DNA of 64,000 bases from Jiangella alba (GTDB lineage Bacteria > Actinomycetota > Actinomycetes > Jiangellales > Jiangellaceae). The number at the start of each line of letters is the position of its first letter. Position 1 is the first letter of the stretch. The position numbers and the translations under genes are program-made. The stretch covers positions 3,261,317-3,325,316 of the forward strand of contig NZ_FNUC01000003.1 of assembly GCF_900106035.1 (NCBI RefSeq), read 5' to 3'. Below are positions 43,241 through 52,417 of the stretch, piece by piece. The notes beneath the pieces were generated by a model. It was not told the origin of the DNA. It saw only the letters and a list, made by a program, of their open reading frames with translations, and did not search any database.

Positions 43241-44994
43241 ATGGCCGGCCCGGCACGACCGACGACACGCTGACGAACCTCGGGCTCGGGCTACTGGCCG
43301 CCGCCGTCGCAGGACTTGGACTGCTCCGCGCCGCCGCGAGCATCACCGCCGCCCTCACCGGACGCCCGCAACCCGACGCCGGCCTCACCGGCGGTGTGGC
43401 GGCGCTGCAGCGTCCGCTCGAGGTCGACGACGCGTTCGCCAGCCCCGGACTGAGCGCGGGCCTGTACTGGACCGTCGTGGCCGCCACCATCGGTGCCGTC
43501 AGCTTCGCTGCTGTCGTCGGGTGGCGGCTGATCCGAACACGCCCGGCGACTATGCGTAGCCGACTGGCACGGCTCGCCGGTGGCGCGTCCCGCTCCGAGG
43601 TCACGCACGCCGCCTCACCGGCCGCGCTGCGCCGGCGCGCCGCCGTCCTGCGCCCATCTGTGCGGAACCCGCGCCCCGACGACGTCGGCTATTTCGTCGG
43701 CACCAGCCGCGGGCGGCAGGTCTGGGTCACCGTCGAGGACTCGATCCTGCTGATCGGCCCGCCACGATCGGGCAAGGGCGTCCACATCGTCATCTCGGCC
43801 ATCCTCGACGCGCCCGGCGCCGTCGTCACCACCTCCTCCAGGCCCGACAACGTCGCCGCGACCATGCGGGCCCGGGAACGCCGCGGTCCGGTCGCCGTCT
43901 TCGATCCCGAACGGCTCGTGCCCGGTCTGCCGGCCGGGCTGCGATGGTCGCCCGTGCGCGGCTGCGAGGACGCGCTCACCGCGATGGTCCGCGCCGGCGG
44001 ACTCGCCACCGCGACCAGCTTCTCCACCGTCACCAACGGCGACTTCTGGCAGGGCAAGACCACCGCCGCCCTGCAGGCGCTGCTACACGCGGCCGCGCTG
44101 GACGCCCGCGACACCGCCACCCTCTACCGGTGGGCGCTCAACCCCGTCGCCGCCGGCGACGCCGTCCGCATCCTGCAGACCAACCCCGCAGCGGCCGACG
44201 GCTGGGCCGACTCCCTGGACGCCATGCTCTCCGCCGACCCGAGAACCCGCGACTCCATCTGGCAAGGCGTCTCTCTCGCCATGGCGCCGCTCGCCGACCC
44301 CGGCGTGCTCGACGCCGTCAGCCCACGCCGCGGCGACTCCTTCGACCCCGAAGCGTTCCTCCGCGACGGCGGCACCCTCTACCTGCTCGCCAGCGGCGCC
44401 GCCGCCAACGCCTCAGCCCCGCTCGTCGCCGCCTTCGTCGAAGACCTCACCCAAACCGCCCGCCGCCTCGCCGCCCGCTCCCCCGGCGCCCGACTCGACC
44501 CACCGCTACTGCTCGCCCTCGACGAGATCGGCAACCGCGCACCACTCCCCAGCCTGCCGACCCTCATGGCCGACGGCGGCGGCTCCGGCATCACCACCAT
44601 GCCCGTCCTGCAGTCCATGGCCCGCGCGCGGGAGAACTGGGGCGACCACAACGCCGCCGCCATCTGGGACTCCGCCATCGTCAAGATCGTCCTCGGCGGC
44701 GGATCGGACAGCCGCGAACTCCAAGACCTCTCCGCTCTGCTGGGCGAGCGAGACGAACACACCGAAGCCGTCACCGTCGAACGCGGCGGCGGCAGATCCA
44801 CCCAACGCTCGGTCCGGCGCATGCCGGTCATGTCCGCCGACATGCTGCGCATGCTGCCCTTCGGCACCGCCGTCGTCCTGCTGCGCACCACCCCGCCGAT
44901 CATCACCCGGCTCCGGCCCTGGACCAGACGCCCGGACGGCAAGCAGCTCGCCCGCGACCGCGCCGCCGTCGAGCACCTCATCCGACCCTCCTGA
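43237..44994 (+). CDS. VirD4/TraG-like type IV coupling protein
   Basis: 585 residues. Two N-terminal membrane helices (LGLLAAAVAGLGLLRAAAS and YWTVVAATIGAVSFAAVVGW), then the ATPase with Walker A (ILLIGPPRSGKGVHIV), the segment GAVVTTSSRPDNVAATM, Walker B (LLLALDEIGNRAPLPSLP) and the conserved TTMPVLQSMARARENWG stretch. It recruits the relaxase-DNA complex to the channel. The ATG at 43237 overlaps the previous stop. Confidence 0.92.
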   Translation: MNGRPGTTDDTLTNLGLGLLAAAVAGLGLLRAAASITAALTGRPQPDAGLTGGVAALQRPLEVDDAFASPGLSAGLYWTVVAATIGAVSFAAVVGWRLIRTRPATMRSRLARLAGGASRSEVTHAASPAALRRRAAVLRPSVRNPRPDDVGYFVGTSRGRQVWVTVEDSILLIGPPRSGKGVHIVISAILDAPGAVVTTSSRPDNVAATMRARERRGPVAVFDPERLVPGLPAGLRWSPVRGCEDALTAMVRAGGLATATSFSTVTNGDFWQGKTTAALQALLHAAALDARDTATLYRWALNPVAAGDAVRILQTNPAAADGWADSLDAMLSADPRTRDSIWQGVSLAMAPLADPGVLDAVSPRRGDSFDPEAFLRDGGTLYLLASGAAANASAPLVAAFVEDLTQTARRLAARSPGARLDPPLLLALDEIGNRAPLPSLPTLMADGGGSGITTMPVLQSMARARENWGDHNAAAIWDSAIVKIVLGGGSDSRELQDLSALLGERDEHTEAVTVERGGGRSTQRSVRRMPVMSADMLRMLPFGTAVVLLRTTPPIITRLRPWTRRPDGKQLARDRAAVEHLIRPS

Positions 44995-45058
44995 CAGCTT
45001 GCTCCGGTTGAGGCGCCCCACCTGACAGGTGACTGATCCGGCCGGCGGGAGGAACGGC

Positions 45059-45538
45059 GTGAAGCGCTACGAAGGCATCTACGGGTTCATCGCCTCGGAC
45101 CCCGAACTCACCTACAACGCGGACAACAAGCCACGCCTCTACGTCCGCATCGGCATCAACCGCTTCGAGCCACTGCCCGGCGGCCGGCGCCGCAGGCTGC
45201 CCCCGACGTTCCACGACCTAGTCCAGTTCGAGCGTGGCGCCGAACTCACCCACGACCGGTTCAAGAAGGGCGACGACTTCGTCGCCGTCGGATACGTCCG
45301 CAGCTACACCCGCACCGTCGACGGGAAGTCCAAGAAGGACGAGCAGTTCGTCGCTTACCGGCTGTCGCACGACGGCATTTCGACGGACTACGAGGTCATC
45401 CGTCGTCCCCGAACCGCCAAGCGGGACCTCGCCGAACCCGGCGCAGAGTTGCACAACCAGCACGCACCCGCGGCCCCGCGGCAATCGCAGCCACAGCCGT
45501 CGCCCGCGCCGCCGTCCACCGACGACCTCACCCGCTGA
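45059..45538 (+). CDS. SSB-like OB-fold protein of the element (putative)
   Basis: 159 residues with GTG start and GGGAGG 6 bp upstream. Beta-rich first 110 residues (YEGIYGFIASDPELTYN, PRLYVRIGINRFEPLPGG, GDDFVAVGYVRSYTRTVDG) in the pattern of single-stranded-DNA-binding proteins, then a Gln/Pro-rich flexible tail, which SSBs also have. It would coat transferred or replicating single strands. Sequence similarity to canonical SSB is weak, so the call is tentative. Confidence 0.6.
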   Translation: MKRYEGIYGFIASDPELTYNADNKPRLYVRIGINRFEPLPGGRRRRLPPTFHDLVQFERGAELTHDRFKKGDDFVAVGYVRSYTRTVDGKSKKDEQFVAYRLSHDGISTDYEVIRRPRTAKRDLAEPGAELHNQHAPAAPRQSQPQPSPAPPSTDDLTR

Positions 45539-45561
45539 CCCGCGAGACCTCGAGGAGAGCC

Positions 45562-46179
45562 ATGCCCGAACCCACCGAGCCCAACGAACCCCACCGCGCA
45601 GAGCCGTCTCCCGGCGACTTCGAGATCGGCGGTCCCGACGATGCCGGCGCCAGCACTCGGCACGAGGCCGACGAGCCGTCCGGGCCGTTCGCCGAGTCGC
45701 CCAGCCCGGCGCAGCCGTTGAACTGGCGGACGCTGAGCGCCGACGAAGCCGAACAGGAGTGGCTGGCCCTCAACGAGTGGGTGCACTGGCTGCGACGCGA
45801 GTTCGGCCTCAGCGCCGCGATCATCCCGCCCTACTGGCACCGCCACCCCGAACTCGTCTGGGAATTGTCCGCGCTGCACCAGCGCTGGCTCGCCGCCTAC
45901 GACCCCTACCAGGACCCGTCCGCGCCGCTGGTCTGGATGGCCGAGTTCGCCACCGCTCGGCAGCGCCTGCACGACTGGGTCTCCATCTCCGGCACCCGCC
46001 TCGACCGCGACCGCCCCACCCGCCAAACCAGCTGGCCCGGCGAAGACGTACCACCGATCGAAGCCGAGTCCCGCATCACCAACCGCGAAGACGACTTCGT
46101 CCACTTCGTCCTCGACGACGTCGAACGCCGCCGCCACGCCGAAGCCGCCTTCCTCAGGGACCAGCCCACCGAGCCATGA
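45562..46179 (+). CDS. DUF4913 protein
   Basis: 205 residues. A disordered acidic N-terminus of 55 residues precedes the DUF4913 domain: EWLALNEWVHWLRREFGLSA, IIPPYWHRHPELVWELSALH, WLAAYDPYQDPSAPLVWMAEF and RQRLHDWVSISG. The family is restricted to actinobacterial plasmids, ICEs and phage-like elements; its function is unknown. ATG follows GAGGAGAGCC, 23 bp after the SSB-like gene. Confidence 0.83.
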   Translation: MPEPTEPNEPHRAEPSPGDFEIGGPDDAGASTRHEADEPSGPFAESPSPAQPLNWRTLSADEAEQEWLALNEWVHWLRREFGLSAAIIPPYWHRHPELVWELSALHQRWLAAYDPYQDPSAPLVWMAEFATARQRLHDWVSISGTRLDRDRPTRQTSWPGEDVPPIEAESRITNREDDFVHFVLDDVERRRHAEAAFLRDQPTEP

Positions 46180-46270
46180 GGCCATCCACAACGAAGCAAC
46201 CTCATCGGGTTGTCCACAGACCCCGCTGCCACGCCGCGCCGCGCCGCCGCCGATCCCCGAAGGTCGAGCA

Positions 46271-46609
46271 ATGACCCGTCCATCCGAGCTTCCCGAACAG
46301 CCCATGAGCGACCACCTACGTGTGGCCTGCAGCTGGCTCTGGGCCGCCGAGCGCCACACCGGCGACCGCGATAGCGACGTCGACCTGCGGGCCCGGCTCA
46401 TCGCAGGCGAAGCCCTGGACATCCTCACCGACGTCACTCCGCCCCACCCGCCACCGGACGACGACCGAGAACCGACTCCCCTGGCGATCGCGCTGCCGCA
46501 CACGCTGTCAGCGCTCGCAGCTGCGACCGCCGCCACCGGAATCACGGCCGAGGCACGCTTGCGCATCGCCCGCGCGGTCCGCGTCCTCACCGACGGCCGG
46601 CCGCGGTGA
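46271..46609 (+). CDS. Small hypothetical protein (112 aa)
   Basis: Helical soluble protein (LRVACSWLWAAERHTGDRD, RARLIAGEALDILTDV, ARLRIARAVRVLTDGRPR) with a Pro-rich loop in the middle. No family recognised. An internal ATG at 46304 could also start it. It is followed after 7 bp by the larger unknown gene at 46617, likely in the same transcript. Confidence 0.6.
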   Translation: MTRPSELPEQPMSDHLRVACSWLWAAERHTGDRDSDVDLRARLIAGEALDILTDVTPPHPPPDDDREPTPLAIALPHTLSALAAATAATGITAEARLRIARAVRVLTDGRPR

Positions 46610-46616
46610 TGCTCCG

Positions 46617-47897
46617 ATGGCCTACGAGGCGGACGTTCACGCGCTGGCCGAACACCTGGCGCACCTCCTGGCCGCAGAGCACCCCGTCGATCCGGACGAG
46701 CTGGCCGTCGTCGACGCCGCCCGGGCCGCGGTACGGCAGCTCTGCTGGCGGATCCTCCACGACGTCGCCGCTGCATCCCTCGGCGAGTCACCGATCGCGG
46801 ATCTCGGCCACCGCTCCGTCGCCTCCCTCCAGCACGTTCTCCGCGCGGAGATGCTGCGCTTCGCCGACCCGGCTCAGCCGAGTACCGGATGGGTGGACCA
46901 CGCCTCATCCACCCCAGTGCGCCACCACTGGCGAGGGGCGCACCGCTTCGCGGCCCTCGCCGAGCACGAGTGGGAAATGATCTACCCCGAAGCGCACCCG
47001 CACGGACCCGATGCCTGGCCGATCATCACCGACATCGCGGCGATCGCCGAAGCCATCGCCCACCTCGAGCTCAACCTGGCCCGGCAGCACCCCAAACGCA
47101 CGACCACTGTGATCGATCAGGCTTGGGCGCTGGCCTTCGCCGCTGAGCAGGTCCGCCGACTCGCGCCGCTCGACACCCTCGACGCCGACCCGGCCCCGCT
47201 GCCGTCACGGCGCCACCAGCTGCTGCTCCGCATCAGGTCTGCCGCCGACGCACCTGCCGGCACAGCCCGCCTCACCTTCCTACTGCGCAGCGCTCACCAC
47301 CTCGAACCAGCAACTGTGCGCGCCGTCGCGCGCAGCCAAGCCCAGGCGCTGCGCACCATCGGGCGGCTCCTCAAGGCCGATCCCCACTACGGCCCGGCGG
47401 AGCCTCGCCTCCGCGCCCTCGCCAACGCCCTGGCCGAGGTCGCCCGACAAACACAACGCATCCGCACCACCGAGCCCGGCGACTACCGACCCCGCCAACA
47501 ACTCCAGCTCCTGCACGACTGCTGGCGATTCCTCGAGAAACCACACGAGCCCACCCGGGCCGAGCGCGCAGCCGCCGCCCGCACCATCCGCCCCGCCCTC
47601 GACATCGTCGCTGCCCTCCGCGACGTCATCGAGCAACACGTCCACGATGGGCGCTGGTACCAGTACCTCAAAGGCGCCCGCCATCCCTGGCGCCTCACAT
47701 CCGACACCACGCAGCCCCGAATCGTCGAAACAGCACAACGCGCCGTCGAGCAAGCGGACCTCTTGGCGCGGGCGCTACCATCTACCGGGCAGCCAGAAGC
47801 CACCATCAGAGCGCCCCGCCACTTGCTCTCGCCGTCCTCGGTTGCCACGAGGTTGCCGCCGGACCGCGGAAAGGCGCCCATGGACGCGACCAGGTAG
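46617..47897 (+). CDS. Helical protein of unknown function (426 aa)
   Basis: Large soluble protein, almost entirely helical, rich in Ala, His and Arg: VHALAEHLAHLLAAEHPVDP, VRQLCWRILHDVAAASLG, ITDIAAIAEAIAHLELNLARQ, VARSQAQALRTIGRLLKAD. The last 30 residues look disordered. No catalytic motif or membrane segment. It ends the long plus-strand run of transfer genes and has element-like GC content, unlike the genes that follow, so it marks the right edge of the transfer module. Confidence 0.65.
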   Translation: MAYEADVHALAEHLAHLLAAEHPVDPDELAVVDAARAAVRQLCWRILHDVAAASLGESPIADLGHRSVASLQHVLRAEMLRFADPAQPSTGWVDHASSTPVRHHWRGAHRFAALAEHEWEMIYPEAHPHGPDAWPIITDIAAIAEAIAHLELNLARQHPKRTTTVIDQAWALAFAAEQVRRLAPLDTLDADPAPLPSRRHQLLLRIRSAADAPAGTARLTFLLRSAHHLEPATVRAVARSQAQALRTIGRLLKADPHYGPAEPRLRALANALAEVARQTQRIRTTEPGDYRPRQQLQLLHDCWRFLEKPHEPTRAERAAAARTIRPALDIVAALRDVIEQHVHDGRWYQYLKGARHPWRLTSDTTQPRIVETAQRAVEQADLLARALPSTGQPEATIRAPRHLLSPSSVATRLPPDRGKAPMDATR

Positions 47898-48505
47898 CGG
47901 GGTGCTTTCGCGTACGAAGGCAGCATCGTGAGCCGTCGTGAAGACGAGCCGTCGCGTCAACGGCCCAGGACGGCTGATCGCATGCAGAAGCCGACTGTGC
48001 GGCCGCGCGGCCTACGACTGACGCAGGCTCCCCGACGGCGCATCATTCCGACCAGAAAGACACGCGGCGGTGCTGGGATCTGATTGTCGGGAATTCGCAG
48101 CCGTCGAGGCCGCACGCAGCGGCGTGGTTCCTCCCTAAGCGTCGCGTAGTGCCATGGATGTCGGATACCTCGCCGGAGCCTCCACGCCTCGATCGCTTCG
48201 TTGGTCGACAGCCGACGACGCCACCCCCTTCAAGGAATGGTTAGCTGCTCGTTGCGTGGACCAGAAGCGGGTTCTGGTCGGCGTCGGCAAGTACAGACGC
48301 TGGAGTCGGCCCACAGCTCTCCCACACCGGCCAACTCGGCGCATCCGTGATACAGAGGGTCTCAGCCGTAGCTCGGGGATGCCCCATTCTTAATGACGAG
48401 ATCCACCTTGGGCCGAACCTCTCCTTGGCCTGTACTCTCGGCGTCCCGGATGGACTACGGTGCGGACAGCGGCCACCCGAGACAACATGTTCGATTGGAG
48501 GAGCA
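47898..48505. other. Gene-poor stretch at the edge of the accessory pocket
   Basis: 608 bp in which no convincing gene was seen. It includes a hairpin GACCAGAA-5 bases-TTCTGGTC (48259-48279). GC content drops within it, marking a transition from transfer genes to the accessory pocket. The promoter of the 48506 operon should lie near its end; a candidate ribosome-binding site GGAGGAG precedes the ATG. Confidence 0.4.
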
Positions 48506-49219
48506 ATGCAGGAAGCAGACGATACCCCGCCACCTGCACCTGCACCTGCACCTGCACCTGCACCTGCCACAGCGGAGACGCAAGCCCATCGCGACGCGCA
48601 GGCTCGGGAAGTGTTCGCTCTCTGGACCGCTAGGCGGGTGGGAGAACCGGATGCCCTCAGGGCGCGAGCGAGCACGATAGCGACTGCAGCGACCGCTGCA
48701 GCTGCCGGCACTTTGGTGGCGCTCATCGGACGCGCGGACGATGCAAACAGGCTCACGTTCGTCCTAATGGCGGTTTCCCTGCTCCTCTTTGTAGGCGCCG
48801 TAGCTTCGGCGTTTCGAGCGATAACCCGCCCGTTCAACTATTCGCCAAAAACTGACGTTACTTCCCGGGAATTGATTATGGAAGTGGGCGAGGCGGCGAA
48901 AAATGAATGCTCGTCCATTCGCCCTTGGCTGAGCCGAGCAACCTGGCTGGGATTGGTCGCCCTGGCGCTGGCATTGGTCAGTCTAGTCATCGTTGTCGCC
49001 GATCCGAAGGAGTCACCTCAGCCTCGGGTTACGGTTTTGCTAACTACTCAAGGACGCCTAGTTGCCAGCGAGTTTTGTGGCCAGCACGTGGAGGAACTGA
49101 GCGGAGTCCTGGAACGCTGGGACACCGCCGGCGTTGTACTCGATGACATTGCGGCGCCTTGCCCTTCAATGCAGGTTTGGCTCCCCCAGCGTCTCGTCCG
49201 AAGCGTGAGGGGGCTTTGA
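48506..49219 (+). CDS. Membrane protein, first gene of an unrecognised three-gene operon
   Basis: 237 residues. N-terminal Pro/Ala repeat (APAPAPAPAPA), a helical cytoplasmic stretch (VFALWTARRVGEPDALRAR), two closely spaced membrane helices (TIATAATAAAAGTLVALIG and LTFVLMAVSLLLFVGAVASAF), a loop of about 50 residues, a third helix (WLGLVALALALVSLVIVVAD), and a C-terminal 65-residue domain with two cysteines (EFCGQHVEEL, IAAPCPSMQVW). The layout recalls membrane effectors of antiviral systems, but no family is recognised. ATG at 48506 has GGAGGAG 3 bp away. The next gene starts 4 bp after its stop. Confidence 0.72.
   Translation: MQEADDTPPPAPAPAPAPAPATAETQAHRDAQAREVFALWTARRVGEPDALRARASTIATAATAAAAGTLVALIGRADDANRLTFVLMAVSLLLFVGAVASAFRAITRPFNYSPKTDVTSRELIMEVGEAAKNECSSIRPWLSRATWLGLVALALALVSLVIVVADPKESPQPRVTVLLTTQGRLVASEFCGQHVEELSGVLERWDTAGVVLDDIAAPCPSMQVWLPQRLVRSVRGL
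48533..48565 (+). repeat. CACCTG hexanucleotide tandem repeat
   Basis: About five copies of CACCTG in the start region of the 48506 gene, encoding the Ala-Pro run. The unit is 6 bp, so copy-number change would not shift the frame. Confidence 0.8.
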
Positions 49220-49223
49220 ATCG

Positions 49224-49763
49224 GTGGCAGTACTCATAACCAGTTACTGGGGCGAAAGCACCACGGAGGACTTGCGCCTACGACGACTCTACGAGGCCGC
49301 CCGCGATAGCCTTGCGCCTCGCTTCAACAGAATGCTGCAAGGTTCCCTTGAAGTCTATGACTTGGACTGGCTACCCGATGTTGAGCTTGAGCACTTTCTC
49401 GTGCGCGGGAGTTCCGCAGACAAACCGATCGAGGGACCTAGGTTGAGTGAACTAGTTTCGCTCCTAACCAGTGAGCGAAGCAGACGACCCATTGGCACCG
49501 GCCTTGCAATTTACGGGATCCATGCGTCTGCTTCTGCAGTTCTTGTGCGTCGAGAAGTTGACCTAGTGCGGCCCCGCGGACTCCGATTCGTAGCACACGA
49601 GCGTTCCGTTGACCATTTTGCCAATCATTTAACGGAATGGATGGCTCAGGCAGCAAGCGACGTTATTGCAAGAGCGAGCGTCACAGACAGTGAGCAATTT
49701 ATTCAGGGGCTCAGCGGGTATCGACCGGAGACGATCAGAGAACAGACGTGGGACATGATATGA
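49224..49763 (+). CDS. Unknown protein, second gene of the three-gene operon (179 aa)
   Basis: Soluble alpha/beta protein beginning VAVLITSYWGESTTEDLRLR, with GLAIYGIHASASAVLVRREV and HFANHLTEWMAQAASDVIAR further on. GTG start. The first strand plus a Ser/Thr-rich loop (LITSYWGEST) is the sort of opening seen in nucleotide-binding folds, but no Walker or catalytic motif is apparent. It overlaps the third gene by 4 bp (ATGA), so the two are co-translated and may form a complex. Base composition is lower in GC than the transfer genes. Confidence 0.65.
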   Translation: MAVLITSYWGESTTEDLRLRRLYEAARDSLAPRFNRMLQGSLEVYDLDWLPDVELEHFLVRGSSADKPIEGPRLSELVSLLTSERSRRPIGTGLAIYGIHASASAVLVRREVDLVRPRGLRFVAHERSVDHFANHLTEWMAQAASDVIARASVTDSEQFIQGLSGYRPETIREQTWDMI

Positions 49764-52237
49764 TCCTTACCCTTGAGTGGTTGTGCGCGATATTGGCTCC
49801 GCGCGAAATGGCAGCGCACCCCAACTTCTTTAACGACGAAGACTTGACTGCTGCTGGTGCGCTGGCAGCCACCGCGAACTTCGACGAACAGACCTGGCGG
49901 CGAGTTTATGGCGACGCTCGGCTCGCGTCGTCGGTTACGGACGCGGAGTTACATCATCTCGAAGTCATCCGGGACATGTCGCCCTTCGATGGCCAGTCGC
50001 CGACGGAAAACGCTCGAATGCTAAGTTCCTCGCTTCCCGTTGATCGCGCGGTGCCCATCGCCCTGCTTACTGTAGTAGCGCTTGCAGCTGCAGAGTGCCA
50101 TGAAGATGCTCTGGGCCTGTTGCAGATCCTCGTTCGGCGCCTAGAGAAGGAGCCTTGGTCTCAAGAAAAGGACGTGCTCCTAGGAGTTGTGGAGCTTCAG
50201 GAGGCCTTTCGACGGTACGAACGCGGACTGACCGAGGACTACGAGGCGCTCGGTCCACTGATGGATAGCGCAGAGAACCATCTATACGGGGTTGGACACG
50301 AGGCGTGGCAGCAGTTTCGAAACTCGCTAGGCGTGGAATGGGGAAGCGACGTAACAATAAGCCACGTGCTAGCGGAGCTTCGAGCCTCCCACACGGCCCT
50401 CAAGGGGGCCTTGGCTCCATTCGGCAGCGATGGCTGGCAGAGTCTCGTTCGGCAACCCGCACCCTATCTCACGCTCACTAACTTCCGACGCGCCTTTTCC
50501 GCTTACGAATCCCTTGTCCAGCAGCAGTGGCAATCAAGCCCATACTCGCAAACACAAACGATGTTCGCCGAGGATCCCATCCTTCTGCCCCTGCGCGCGG
50601 CGCTGCTGCATGCTGAATTGATGGGTGATCCGGGGAGCAGCCGACAATTTCGCCGGGATCAGGCGTTGGTTCTCCTGGTATCGCCCTATGAACATTTGCA
50701 GTCAGATCGGGATGGGCCAATAACGCTTCTCCGGAGGAGTCGCGACGAGCAAATGCTTCGTTCAGCGCTCTCAAAGGTCAGAGCGGAGGGGCCCCTGGAG
50801 CCCCTGACAGCCGACGCCAAGAGACTCGCGAATCGAGATGGTAACCCAAGCTCATTGACTCGAGAGGCTCTCCTTGTCCTGCGCTATGCGGCACAACTCT
50901 TGGGCGCAGGCGAGGCCCAGCGCGCTGCGGTCCATGTCATGGCGTTCGCTGAACTGGTCGCAGGCGGTGAATATGTGGCGTCGGCTCGGTGGGAGAGCCG
51001 GTCCCTGCTCGAGGTGGCCGCCTGGAGTGCGGTCCTAGCGCTCGGCGAGGTCGCTGGCGACCTATCCGACATTATGTTGCGCCTCTTGGCAAGGGCGCAG
51101 CGCCCGAATGAATCAGACGCGTTGTTCGCCCAGCGCTTGCCCTCCGCGATCGCTGCGGTGGACTGGGAACGGTTGGACCCTGACGTGCGTAACCGGTGGC
51201 TCGAGTGGGTGGAGTCACAGTTGCATGAGCAGGACACCGTGGACAGTTTGGCGAGCAACATCCTGGACTCAACTCCGTGGATGCTTGCCAACCTTTCTCC
51301 CTCTCTTCGCAGCGACCTATTGGAGCGACGTGAGGGTTTGCGCTTTGCAGCTCTCGTAATTGATACTGTGCGAAGCGCCACGGCGTTCCCCATCGACGCG
51401 CATATCACCGACCGATCGGTTGCGATCCTGCGAGATGATCTTGATCGTCTGTTGATCGATGCTCGAAACGGCAGCTTCAGTTTCGGAGGGTATTCTCCAG
51501 TCGGCATGGCGGCCAGCGGAATTGTTGACGCGGGATGGTCAAAACTTTGGCCCGCCTTGCTTCGTACACTACGTTCCGAGAACGTGCTGATGCAGCAAAA
51601 GGAGCCGGCTCTTCATTATCTCGCATCGAATAGCCATAAGATATCTGCGCGGCGTGCTGTTCAGCTTCGGAAGATCTGTTTCGCGATGGTGGACCTCGAT
51701 ACTCCCGACTTGACATTTGAGCGTTCGTCGTCCCCGCCCCATCCGTCGTGCGTAGCTCTATTGTGGTCGTTGCGGTCGCGCACGCAAGACAAGCACTCGA
51801 TTGACGAGCAGGTGTTTCGAGTCGCGGCTCACGCGGACGCGCGCGCACGGCGAGTGGCCGCCAGGATGCTTGGGGATACACACGAAGCGGCCGCACCGGC
51901 ATGGATGCCCTTACTACTAGTGCAATTGGCAGGGGATGATGACGCCACAGTCCGGGCAGAGGCAGCCTTGTCGCTCGGCCGAACTGTCCGTACTCAACGG
52001 CAGTGGCAAGAGACCCTGACGCGAGCCCTCGTACCGCTGCTCACAGATAACAGCATCCTGGTCCCACTTGCGGCACTACGTGGGTTATCTCATCCTTCCG
52101 CTTTAGCGCCCTTGCACGACGAGAGTCTGTCGCAAGCAGTTATAGCGGCAGAAGCGCACCCGGCTGCGGTCGTGAGACGCGAAGCCGGAACTGCTGCACA
52201 AGCCCTTACGGCCCTCCAAGGACGCAGCAGGGAATGA
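49760..52237 (+). CDS. Large HEAT-repeat-like protein, third gene of the operon (825 aa)
   Basis: Soluble, almost wholly helical protein. The C-terminal 200 residues have clear HEAT-type periodicity (FRVAAHADARARRVAARMLGD, WMPLLLVQLAGDDDATVRAEAALSLGRT, LVPLLTDNSILVPLAALRGLS), typical of protein-interaction scaffolds; the first 600 residues are helical without a recognised family (PIALLTVVALAAAECHEDALGLL, ALLVLRYAAQLLGAGEAQRAA). Translated by coupling to the second gene (ATGA overlap); a GTG at 49748 is an alternative start. No nuclease, ATPase or membrane motif found, so an effector or sensor role is unproven. Confidence 0.7.
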   Translation: MILTLEWLCAILAPREMAAHPNFFNDEDLTAAGALAATANFDEQTWRRVYGDARLASSVTDAELHHLEVIRDMSPFDGQSPTENARMLSSSLPVDRAVPIALLTVVALAAAECHEDALGLLQILVRRLEKEPWSQEKDVLLGVVELQEAFRRYERGLTEDYEALGPLMDSAENHLYGVGHEAWQQFRNSLGVEWGSDVTISHVLAELRASHTALKGALAPFGSDGWQSLVRQPAPYLTLTNFRRAFSAYESLVQQQWQSSPYSQTQTMFAEDPILLPLRAALLHAELMGDPGSSRQFRRDQALVLLVSPYEHLQSDRDGPITLLRRSRDEQMLRSALSKVRAEGPLEPLTADAKRLANRDGNPSSLTREALLVLRYAAQLLGAGEAQRAAVHVMAFAELVAGGEYVASARWESRSLLEVAAWSAVLALGEVAGDLSDIMLRLLARAQRPNESDALFAQRLPSAIAAVDWERLDPDVRNRWLEWVESQLHEQDTVDSLASNILDSTPWMLANLSPSLRSDLLERREGLRFAALVIDTVRSATAFPIDAHITDRSVAILRDDLDRLLIDARNGSFSFGGYSPVGMAASGIVDAGWSKLWPALLRTLRSENVLMQQKEPALHYLASNSHKISARRAVQLRKICFAMVDLDTPDLTFERSSSPPHPSCVALLWSLRSRTQDKHSIDEQVFRVAAHADARARRVAARMLGDTHEAAAPAWMPLLLVQLAGDDDATVRAEAALSLGRTVRTQRQWQETLTRALVPLLTDNSILVPLAALRGLSHPSALAPLHDESLSQAVIAAEAHPAAVVRREAGTAAQALTALQGRSRE

Positions 52238-52417
52238 TGCGTGCCCATCTTGCTGGCTGAGCCGAGGGCTTCGTCTCAGAGACCACCGGATTGGTCGATC
52301 GAATGCCCAGGCCGGCGGAGGGACTGCCCGTGATTGATTGGAGCCAGCGCCCGCCTGGTACTCGCGGAGCGAGTTGGAGCTTCACAGTTGAGCATGTTGC
52401 CCCCGAGGATCAGTTCC

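Noticed and set aside
45388..46908. 506-aa minus-strand frame opposite the SSB-like, DUF4913 and following genes
   Set aside because: Antisense shadow in GC-rich DNA; four plus-strand genes with starts and a recognised family occupy the region.
48154..48393. 79-aa plus-strand frame in the 47.9-48.5 kb gap
   Set aside because: No start signal and Arg/Pro/Ser-rich random-like sequence; a minus-strand frame covers the same bases equally poorly.
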